NCBI GenBank assembly: GCA_947167125.1
Contig: CAMVGT010000029.1
Location: forward strand, 1-33,457
DNA from: an uncultured Erysipelotrichaceae bacterium
GTDB taxonomy: Bacteria > Bacillota_I > Bacilli_A > Erysipelotrichales > Erysipelotrichaceae
Direction: 5' to 3'
DNA length: 33,457 nucleotides
The position numbers and the translations under genes were made by a program. Below the pieces are notes generated by a model. That model was not told the DNA's origin. It made no database searches and saw only the letters and a list, made by a program, of their open reading frames with translations. Positions 29,101 through 33,457 of the stretch are shown here, in pieces. The stretch's first letter is position 1; each line of letters starts with the position of its first letter.

Positions 29101-29465
29101 TCAGCAGGCGGTGTGACGGGCTCTTCTTCGGATACCGGTGTCAGTTCCACAACAGCGGAAGCCTTCTGACCTGCCTCTGCTGCGTCTTTGACTGTCCAGT
29201 TCTGCTCTCCTGCCTCTCCGTTTCCGGAAATAACTTTGGCTGTATAGCCTTCAGGAATGTCTCCGGTAATGGTGATGCTTTCGATGTCTTCTGTGGATGT
29301 GTTGTCGAGTTCGACTGTTTCGGTGATGATGTCATCCCCGGTGTATTCTGTTTTATCCGTGCTTCCTGTGATGACAGGTTCTTCAGCTAACACGAGCGTT
29401 GAGCTCAGCATAAAAGCGCTGACGGATAAAGCCAGAAGCCGATGGATTCTGGTTGAACTGCTCAT
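26124..29465 (-). CDS. Secreted GH16 beta-glucanase-like protein with internal sortase-like anchor and CBM-like domains
   Basis: 1113 residues from ATG at 29463-29465 (a TTG 21 bp earlier lacks a ribosome site). Order: signal peptide (1-27, ending VLA); a small beta domain (about 33-112); a Pro/Asp/Lys-rich linker; KAPDTSD (140-146), a membrane helix (about 151-169) and RFRQAKK, which together look like a sortase sorting tail; then a second hydrophobic segment ending APVTEAKA (about 178-199) that looks like another signal peptide. The GH16 domain (about 208-470) has the catalytic EIDIME (E321, D323, E326) of endo-beta-1,3(4)-glucanases (laminarinase/lichenase). Four CBM4/9-like domains of 120-150 residues follow, each opening with a (F/Y)-x-NG or N-x-F element and closing with (D/N)(N/D)(I/V)xxxK. 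It should bind and cut beta-glucans at the cell surface. Confidence 0.88.
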   Translation of the reverse strand: MSSSTRIHRLLALSVSAFMLSSTLVLAEEPVITGSTDKTEYTGDDIITETVELDNTSTEDIESITITGDIPEGYTAKVISGNGEAGEQNWTVKDAAEAGQKASAVVELTPVSEEEPVTPPADDEKPADDKTKPDKGGSSKAPDTSDHSSSGTWTAMMITALLIGAGAAFMRFRQAKKALSLFLAGALSAGLAPVTEAKAEGEEIDYSGYTLQWEENFDGTELNRDDWNVELHSPGWVNAELQAYIDSDEVLYVEDGHLVIKPVKDGDNYYSGRVNTMNKHDFKYGIVEARCKVPTGKGYLPAFWMMPTNESLYGQWPRCGEIDIMEVMGQQTDLAYGTIHFGNPHSQKQGTHTVSSPDYAAEYHTYAVEWLPGSIAWYIDGVKFFETGDWYSTTEGKGTVTYPAPFDQPFYVILNLAIGGSWVGYPDETTTYEDQEYDIDYVRVYQKDSYDENVQPPEKEPEVMREADETGNYLLNSSFSGLDPWVFATSQGGVGAADTANGEVIITTENAGTETYGIQLLQRDVPLQKGATYVASFDAYADEERTGLIAIEGGEDSGWVRYLNDTKFTATTEKQHYEYVFTMEGENDATSVFEFNLGNTAPTPAIHISNVRLEKQAVTKDIEIPVKVDGEEIVLHASVKYVYAPKAEEEGKSVLSDGNYIYNGEFQEGSDRKEFWEVEGSADVSVTPLEDGRRLKIDVTDPAVVILQRDVPTSPGVAYALSFEIEGKEGVNVTVEGGGQQWDMVLRGETQKQNYTFTTLDTDYDKDFRFTFNEAGTYYLDNVRLVEDALIKNGTFNAGMTSFEAYFYNPDNATSIIDSQQEDNAFDITINDTGDADWHIQLKQEGIPLDEGQCYKLSLDMKSSLDRKILVAIQRDGNKRGDDWTPYLQQAVDVSADWQTYELYFKMNPATEPKSDPISVFSISMGAVNGVRIAQQHRIFIDNISLEKIDESEMPADEIPDIKPGENILSNGDFENGTEGWEGFGDAFSPAVGTLAVEDGKAVMRIESVGDADWNVQLKHFGLVIEQGGTYKVTFKGSSSVARDISFNVMSSTYSWYGGSTVTLDEETKEYSFTFTMNQETNTDAGLFISMGKIGEAQPSVITLDDIVVEKVS

Positions 29466-29637
29466 AGTCCTTTTTACTCCTTCCAATTACAAAAAAAAGC
29501 TTATGATTCCCCCTGTATTCTGAGCTGTCCGATCCCTTATTGGCTGTAATGCGGCTGTGTTCAATGATTGTTTCATTACTGCCGGGCATACGTATCGTTC
29601 GTATCAAAACACATTGCGAACCATATACTCCTGACGT
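29466..29637 (-). promoter_or_regulatory. Long 5' leader of the GH16 gene
   Basis: About 165 nt lie between the predicted start of transcription and the ATG. They contain a direct repeat CGTATC-GTT-CGTATC (about 29591-29605), preceded by the palindrome ATACGTAT, which may bind a sugar-responsive regulator. No coding frame and no known riboswitch fold was recognised. Confidence 0.35.
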
Positions 29638-29638
29638 C

Positions 29639-29667
29639 ATTATATAAACCGATCGTGGAAATGTAAA
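29639..29667 (-). promoter_or_regulatory. Promoter of the GH16 gene
   Basis: On the minus strand TTTACA (29662-29667), a 17-bp spacer and TATAAT (29639-29644). An imperfect dyad GCGT-T-TATA-C-ACGC (29676-29689) lies just upstream of the -35 box, where an activator could bind. Confidence 0.78.
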
Positions 29668-29737
29668 CATAATAGGCGTTTATACACGCATGAATTCATA
29701 TATATGCACAATTTATAAAATGTTATGCGTATATCAA

Positions 29738-29772
29738 AAAGAGAAAGAGCGAAACCATAACAATCTCTTTCT
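29738..29772 (-). terminator. Intrinsic terminator of the XRE membrane-regulator gene
   Basis: On the minus strand AGAAAGAG pairs with CTCTTTCT (29765-29772 with 29742-29749), followed by CTTTTTG. It lies about 35 bp past the stop. Confidence 0.72.
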
Positions 29773-29806
29773 TCCTCTTTTCTATCTGTCACAGTGATTA
29801 TTCAGA

Positions 29807-30319
29807 TCAGCTGTTTCCTTTATTGAGAAGCCTCATTTTGAATTTTCTGATTTCTGAAGCATATCTGCTTGTGAAAATAACACCGATGATCATCATTCCG
29901 AATGCGACTCCGAGACCAAACCCGGCAATTGCTGAATATGGGGATACCTCACCAAGATCCAGTGCTGTAATCACCAGGAATGCGATAAATCCAATCAGCC
30001 CGGCAATAAACAGCCAATGCATTCTTCTGATCAGTCTTGCTTTTTCTTCGCTGCTGTAATCTGCGACCTGCAATACAGTCTCTTTCAGTTCCTTATCCAT
30101 CTGCTCACTTTTCCTTTCTCCGCTCAGGATTTCACGGAGATCAGTTTCATAAAGATCGGAAAGTTCAATCAGGATATCAAGATCCGGCATATTGTTTCCA
30201 GTTTCGCACCGCGATACCGTTCTGCGTGAGACTCCCATCTTCTCTGAGAGTTCCTCCTGTGTCAGTCCTTTTTCTTTTCTCAGTTGCTGCAGGAGCTTTC
30301 CTGTTTTCATCATGTCCAT
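29807..30319 (-). CDS. XRE-family regulator with two C-terminal membrane helices
   Basis: 170 residues; AGGAGG lies 10 nt before ATG at 30317-30319 (two further ATG codons follow within 12 bp). The HTH is LLQQLRKEKGLTQEELSEKMGVSRRTVSRCETGNNMPD (about 9-46), followed by LDILIELSDLYETDLREILSGE. Residues about 100-121 and 127-148 are membrane helices, followed by a basic tail (RKFKMRLLNKG). It is a membrane-bound one-component regulator that may sense envelope or cell-wall state. A perfect dyad covers its ribosome site and another lies upstream, so autoregulation is likely. The neighbouring extracellular protease and GH16 genes are possible targets. Confidence 0.85.
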   Translation of the reverse strand: MDMMKTGKLLQQLRKEKGLTQEELSEKMGVSRRTVSRCETGNNMPDLDILIELSDLYETDLREILSGERKSEQMDKELKETVLQVADYSSEEKARLIRRMHWLFIAGLIGFIAFLVITALDLGEVSPYSAIAGFGLGVAFGMMIIGVIFTSRYASEIRKFKMRLLNKGNS

Positions 30320-30332
30320 AGGTCACTGACCT
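30320..30332. promoter_or_regulatory. Perfect dyad overlapping the ribosome site of the XRE gene
   Basis: AGGTCA-C-TGACCT, 13 bp, directly before the start codon and including part of the AGGAGG site. With a one-base centre it cannot form a hairpin, so it is better read as a DNA operator. Confidence 0.45.
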
Positions 30333-30354
30333 CCTTTGCGTTTTCACAATAATG

Positions 30355-30367
30355 CGGAATCATTCCG
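30355..30367. promoter_or_regulatory. Perfect 13-bp dyad upstream of the XRE gene
   Basis: CGGAAT-C-ATTCCG, 36 bp from the start codon, in the promoter region. It has the same architecture as the AGGTCA dyad (6-1-6) but a different sequence, so the two are probably for different proteins. Confidence 0.45.
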
Positions 30368-30450
30368 GATTACAGGACATAAAGTGAGCAGAATGCCCTG
30401 TTTTCCTGATGAGACATGCCGTGTCCCAATGATTTTATGCAGTTTTGACA

Positions 30451-31206
30451 TCAGTCAGCACAGTTTTCTTCAATTTCGCTGATGACTCTGGTGATCGGAA
30501 TAATCAGACTCAGATGTTCATATCCGTATTCTGAAAGGTCCGTCATAAAGGCGGCATTGGAAAGACCGATCACTTCTCCGTCAAGATTGAAAGCCGGTCC
30601 GCCGGAGTATCCGGACCTGAGATCCGCGTCGCATGCGATATATCTTCCATCCGGATCCATCTGCTGATAGAACTCTTCTTCCGGTTTCAGGCACTGTCCT
30701 GTGCAGAAGTCAAAAGGCTTTCCATCGGCAGGATTGCCGATCATCACCAGCTTGTCACCGGCCTTGATTTCGTCAGAATTGCCGAAACTGACAGACTTTC
30801 CATGAATCCCGTCCGCTTTTATGACCGCAATATCATTTGCGTCATCCGTAAATATAATCGTTCCGGTATATTCATTGCCTTCCTGATCCATGAGGGTGAA
30901 TTCTTCTGTATCATATAACACATGCGCATTTGTAATGACATATGTACCGTGATACAGAAATCCCGTGCCGTTATTGCCTGAGGGCGTAAAGATGCAGATG
31001 GTGGATTCAAGTCCGTTTTGATAAACAGTCTCAATTTGTTCTTCTTCACTTGGAACTTCAGGTTCAGCTTCCTGCGTTTCTTCCGGTACAGCTGTCTGCT
31101 CTTCTGCAGCAGGTTCCACAGGTTCTGTTTCTTTTGGGCCGCATCCGCTGATGCATAAAGCACCCGCAAACAAAGCTGTATATAAGGCAGATGTCCGGTA
31201 TCTCAT
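30451..31206 (-). CDS. Trypsin-like serine protease lipoprotein
   Basis: 251 residues from ATG at 31204-31206 with AAAGGA 8 nt upstream (the codon before is TTG). Lipobox CISGC (C22) tethers it to the outer face of the membrane. A Glu/Pro-rich linker (about 25-60) precedes a chymotrypsin-fold domain with the triad in TNAHVL (H95), DDANDIAVI (D125) and SGYSGGPA (S201). It lacks the PDZ domain of HtrA/DegP, so it is a compact S1-type protease, possibly with a narrow specificity. It would act on surface or secreted proteins. Upstream are two coupled small genes; downstream is the XRE membrane regulator. Confidence 0.88.
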   Translation of the reverse strand: MRYRTSALYTALFAGALCISGCGPKETEPVEPAAEEQTAVPEETQEAEPEVPSEEEQIETVYQNGLESTICIFTPSGNNGTGFLYHGTYVITNAHVLYDTEEFTLMDQEGNEYTGTIIFTDDANDIAVIKADGIHGKSVSFGNSDEIKAGDKLVMIGNPADGKPFDFCTGQCLKPEEEFYQQMDPDGRYIACDADLRSGYSGGPAFNLDGEVIGLSNAAFMTDLSEYGYEHLSLIIPITRVISEIEENCAD

Positions 31207-31227
31207 CAATCAATTCCTTTCTATGCG

Positions 31228-31515
31228 TCAGCTTCCCTGCGTGGCAGCTGATTGACTGTAAATCTTCATAAAGCGGTTTTTGTTGAAAATCAGGAAGCTG
31301 TATGTCTCCCCGTTTCTCATTTCAAATGTCGCCATCGGGAATACAATCCATTTCCATTTCAAAGAAATGATATCTTCTCTTTTCAATACAAGATTCCTGT
31401 ATTTGGGGTCCACTGTCACCTTCCCGGTTTTATATGTGAGAGTGCTGTCATCGAGAATCAGTCCTCCCCCAAGGATACCGTTATGACAGAGGCTGCTTAC
31501 AAAATATGATTTCAT
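31228..31515 (-). CDS. Small beta-rich protein, possible PH-like domain
   Basis: 95 residues. Its ATG overlaps the upstream stop as ATGA, so it is coupled to the 108-residue gene. Alternating hydrophobic strands (GGLILDDSTLTYKTGKVTV, LVLKREDIISLKWKWIVFPMATFEM, GETYSFLIFNKNRFMKIY) suggest a small beta barrel followed by a helix, as in bacterial PH/GRAM-like domains. No signal peptide. The PH idea is by shape only. Confidence 0.62.
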   Translation of the reverse strand: MKSYFVSSLCHNGILGGGLILDDSTLTYKTGKVTVDPKYRNLVLKREDIISLKWKWIVFPMATFEMRNGETYSFLIFNKNRFMKIYSQSAATQGS

Positions 31516-31838
31516 TTTTCTTTGCCTTCCTGACTGCTTAAGGCATGCAGTCTTCTTTTAAGCAGCGGAATTCCCTCTTCCATCCACCATTCATTGGCAA
31601 CACCGCCCGAGCTCATTCCGCCATGTGCAAACTGTTCAATGACCGCAAAATCCATATAGTCATCAGTCAGAGGTTTGCCCGCAAGCGAAAAGTATTCTTC
31701 TTTGATCCATTCTTCCAGTTCATCTTCAGAGATCAGATCCTTCTTCTCTGCTTTTTCTTTCAGATAGTCCCAGAAATACGGATCTCCCCGAAATCCCCAT
31801 TGTTTCGGTTTTTCTTCAAATATCACTGACAGTTTCAT
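31512..31838 (-). CDS. Uncharacterised protein coupled to the PH-like gene
   Basis: 108 residues; GGGGAGG lies about 6 nt before ATG. It is acidic, with aromatic motifs KPKQWGFRGDPYFWDYLKE at the start and FAHGGMSSGGVANEWWMEEGIPLLKRR near the end. The conserved-looking GGMSSG...EWW block suggests an active or binding site, but the family is not recognised. No membrane segment. Followed by the 95-residue gene with a 4-bp overlap. Confidence 0.68.
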   Translation of the reverse strand: MKLSVIFEEKPKQWGFRGDPYFWDYLKEKAEKKDLISEDELEEWIKEEYFSLAGKPLTDDYMDFAVIEQFAHGGMSSGGVANEWWMEEGIPLLKRRLHALSSQEGKEK

Positions 31839-32198
31839 GTTTTACCTCCCCAGGTTTCTGCATAAAGGTTCAGGAATGATCCGTCACTTCTCCAGGACGT
31901 TTATTCATAATCGGGATCGCAGTATTCTGCGGTGAGACGGAAACAGCTGCTTCAGTGATTTGCCGGCGAGAACGAGCAGCGTCTGCCGATGCATTGATTG
32001 TTCTGTGAGGAAAAGCGGCATACGGTTTCCTGTTTTTGTCATTATACCATTCCTGCTGTTCTTTGGTGGAACAGCCGCATTCTGATCATTCACCTATCAA
32101 AAAAACCGGAGGCCTTTTTCATCGGCTTCCGGATCACAAATGAAAAATCAAATATATGCTCTGTTCTGTCTCTTTCTCACACAGATCTCAGCAGTATT
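31839..32198. other. Gene-free stretch with terminator and low-quality frames
   Basis: About 360 bp without a convincing gene. A 62-codon minus-strand frame (31905-32093) is basic and low quality. A second minus-strand frame over the same bases (ending near 31877) starts ECGCSTKEQQEWYNDKN directly after a stop and has no start codon. This may be a decayed gene. The terminator at 32097-32132 is the only clear element. Confidence 0.5.
32097..32132 (-). terminator. Intrinsic terminator after the DUF4177 gene
   Basis: On the minus strand CCGGAAGCC pairs with GGCCTCCGG (32124-32132 with 32106-32114; one G-T pair), then TTTTTTT. It lies about 70 bp past the stop at 32199. Confidence 0.82.
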
Positions 32199-32408
32199 CT
32201 ACATTTCTGATGCATCGAACCTTCTTTTGAAAATGCACACCAGGCTTTTGGTTGATCCGTAGCTCTGGGCTGAGGGTGTACAGCTGACCAATTCCCAGCC
32301 ATTGTTTCCAAGCACGTTAAATTCGTCTTCAAGCTGATAAACATCAACATTTCCGCCGAAGAAACCTGTCACATCAAAAGACATCACTCTGTATTCGAAC
32401 TTTTCCAT
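32199..32408 (-). CDS. DUF4177 family small protein
   Basis: 69 residues; GGAGG precedes ATG closely. The pattern EKFEYRVMSFDV...LEDEFNVLGNNGWELVSCTPS...LVCIFKRRF is that of DUF4177 (WEYKVV...LN.LG..GWELVSV...FKR). The function of this family is unknown; members are short cytoplasmic beta-alpha-beta proteins. Confidence 0.82.
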   Translation of the reverse strand: MEKFEYRVMSFDVTGFFGGNVDVYQLEDEFNVLGNNGWELVSCTPSAQSYGSTKSLVCIFKRRFDASEM

Positions 32409-32438
32409 ATTGCCTCCTTACCTGTTCAGTTCTGCAGA

Positions 32439-32849
32439 TCATCCTGTATAGGCATCCTCTGCTGTATTTTTAAAATTCTGCTTTGCCAGCCATTCTTCTT
32501 CCTCGGGTGTTTCGGGGATATCGATTCTTTCGATTTTGAAGATGACAGGTCTTGTGCCGTCATTGCAGCAGGTGATCATCATGCGGTCATCATTGGTCCA
32601 GCCTTTCATGATGGAGCCTCCCTGCAGAGCTGTGTAGACATATCTGCTGACCGCATCCCATGCTTCCCCGCAGAATCTGCCGTTCATCAGATGATAGAAA
32701 TCATCCTGTTCGGGTGTGCGTTTCAGCACAAAAGTATCTCCTGCATGAAAGAAAGGACAGGGACCGGATTTCGGATCCGCCAGGTACTTTTCCTGAAGAT
32801 CCGCAAAGACCTTGGTCTCAAGAACTGTGATTTTGCATTCGTGCTTCAT
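32439..32849 (-). CDS. TIGR04076 family protein
   Basis: 136 residues; GGAG lies 8 nt before ATG. It has the TIGR04076 layout: CKITVLET at the start, CPFFHAGDTFVL, then RFCGEAWDAVSRYVYTALQGGS and a closing CCNDGTRPVIFKIERID. Cysteines at the C-x-FxxGD and CCNDG positions may bind metal. The family is common in anaerobes, with no known reaction. Confidence 0.82.
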   Translation of the reverse strand: MKHECKITVLETKVFADLQEKYLADPKSGPCPFFHAGDTFVLKRTPEQDDFYHLMNGRFCGEAWDAVSRYVYTALQGGSIMKGWTNDDRMMITCCNDGTRPVIFKIERIDIPETPEEEEWLAKQNFKNTAEDAYTG

Positions 32850-32871
32850 TTCTGCTTCTCCATTTTAAAAA

Positions 32872-33408
32872 TCATTCCTTATTTGCCGGAAAGGAATTGA
32901 ACCATGCCCTTTCCTCAAATGCTTTCTTCTTCGCTAAAACCGGTTCGCTTTCCGCAATTCCGACAGGCAGAAAACATACCAGCTCATAGCCGTCCGGCAC
33001 ATTCAGTATCTTAGCCATCTGATCGCAGATTCTGTCATCATCGGTGATATGGCCTTCATACCAGCAGCTCTGATACCCGAGCTCCACAATCGCCAGCAGC
33101 ATATTTTCAATCGCAGCCGAATAATCCTGTACGGCAAAACATTTATCTCTGTATGCATTGATCCGCTGTGTCAGAACACAGATGGCTGCAGGAGCTGTTT
33201 TCGCAACCGGAGGATCAATTGCATTATGCAGTTTTTTCAGTATGTCCGCATCATCAACCGCGATCAGTGAGGTTGTCTGGGTATTGCAGCCGGAGGGGGC
33301 TTCCAGACCGGCCTGCATGATTTTAATCAAATCCTCCCTGGGTACAGGGATATCCTTATAATTTCCCCTGTAGCTGTGTCTGCAGCGGATCGCTTCTAAA
33401 ACATTCAT
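32872..33408 (-). CDS. Nitroreductase family protein
   Basis: 178 residues. The start MNVLEAIRCRHSYRGNYKD is the FMN-binding RxSxR motif of nitroreductases. GLEAPSGCNTQTTSLIAV (34-51) is the second FMN/phosphate block, and the central YSAAIENMLLAIVELGYQSCW helix is also standard. Length is typical of the short NfsA/FRP-like proteins in anaerobes. It should transfer hydride from NAD(P)H to a nitro, quinone or flavin substrate; the natural one is unknown. The ATG has no clear ribosome site and overlaps the TAA of an upstream frame (TAATG), which implies translational coupling to the gene beyond the window. Confidence 0.9.
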   Translation of the reverse strand: MNVLEAIRCRHSYRGNYKDIPVPREDLIKIMQAGLEAPSGCNTQTTSLIAVDDADILKKLHNAIDPPVAKTAPAAICVLTQRINAYRDKCFAVQDYSAAIENMLLAIVELGYQSCWYEGHITDDDRICDQMAKILNVPDGYELVCFLPVGIAESEPVLAKKKAFEERAWFNSFPANKE

Positions 33409-33457
33409 TAGTGAACGCAGGAGACCCCGTCCATAATCTCTGATTTGGGCGGGGAGG
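33408..33457 (-). CDS. Possible C-terminal end of an upstream gene (cut by window edge)
   Basis: The frame entering the window at 33457 on the minus strand reads SPPKSEIMDGVSCVH and ends in TAA at 33408-33410, sharing one base with the nitroreductase ATG. The stop-start overlap and the absence of a ribosome site for the nitroreductase make a real upstream gene plausible. Too short to identify. Confidence 0.3.
   Translation of the reverse strand, partial: SPPKSEIMDGVSCVH

Noticed and set aside
31905-32093. 62-codon minus-strand ORF
   Set aside because: Basic, low-complexity product with poor ribosome site; a second frame over the same bases looks at least as good, so neither is supported.
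1-33457. tRNA, rRNA, riboswitch, complete IS element or prophage
   Set aside because: No cloverleaf, rRNA motif, transposase or terminal-inverted-repeat pair was seen. Rpn and DUF5131 proteins are sometimes called transposase- or phage-like but are not flanked by mobile-element ends here.

Overview
The window looks like a chromosomal segment of a low-to-mid GC Bacillota, plausibly an Erysipelotrichia-type gut or oral bacterium. The reasons are Shine-Dalgarno sites of the AGGAGG kind before almost every gene, many single-gene units closed by intrinsic terminators, BspA-type leucine-rich surface repeats, Rpn nucleases, SLH-like domains, and ene-reductases of the old-yellow-enzyme (OYE) family. 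The lineage is an inference. No rRNA, tRNA, CRISPR array, complete insertion sequence or prophage was seen. The gene content is accessory: regulators paired with one or two targets, surface proteins, and defence-like genes.

Layout. 1-2786 (-) is the 5' part of a secreted leucine-rich-repeat/Ig-like/SLH-like surface protein. 2987-6517 (+) is a large STAND-type NTPase with a TPR tail, followed at once by a decayed AbiE type IV toxin-antitoxin locus. 6973-7410 (-) is an isolated ribosomal protein L9 gene. 7654-10395 (-) is an OYE-family reductase with its TetR regulator, a TTGACA promoter and a 24-bp dyad. 10609-13068 (-) is an Rpn nuclease cluster: a full-length Rpn, an adjacent stand-alone copy of its C-terminal domain (same start codon and ribosome-site spacing as an internal start in the full gene), a double-glycine/zinc-ribbon protein and a third truncated Rpn-like tail. 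13271-16157 (+) is a MerR regulator and a second OYE reductase with a MerR-type 19-bp-spacer promoter.

16236-18195 (-) holds a small anchored surface protein, thpR with a coupled partner, and an alpha/beta hydrolase. 18379-19622 (+) is an HxlR regulator coupled to a radical SAM protein, divergent from the hydrolase. 19673-22973 (-) holds a TetR remnant, a MerR regulator, a second double-glycine protein (frameshifted start), an XRE regulator and a DUF5131 protein. 23041-23921 (-) is an Rrf2 regulator and a cupin gene with three copies of GTTGT-N13-ACAAC. 24122-25967 (-) holds lipoprotein and membrane genes, one frameshifted. 26124-29465 (-) is a GH16 beta-glucanase-like protein with a sortase-like anchor near its N-terminus. 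29807-33408 (-) holds an XRE membrane regulator, a trypsin-like lipoprotein, small uncharacterised genes, DUF4177 and TIGR04076 proteins and a nitroreductase.

The most interesting themes are the Rpn locus, which fits a toxin with both an intragenic and a duplicated antitoxin gene; two orphan double-glycine proteins with no transporter in view; the internal-anchor architecture of the GH16 protein; and several regulator/operator pairs that can be read directly from dyads. All functional statements come from motif reading; no database search was run.
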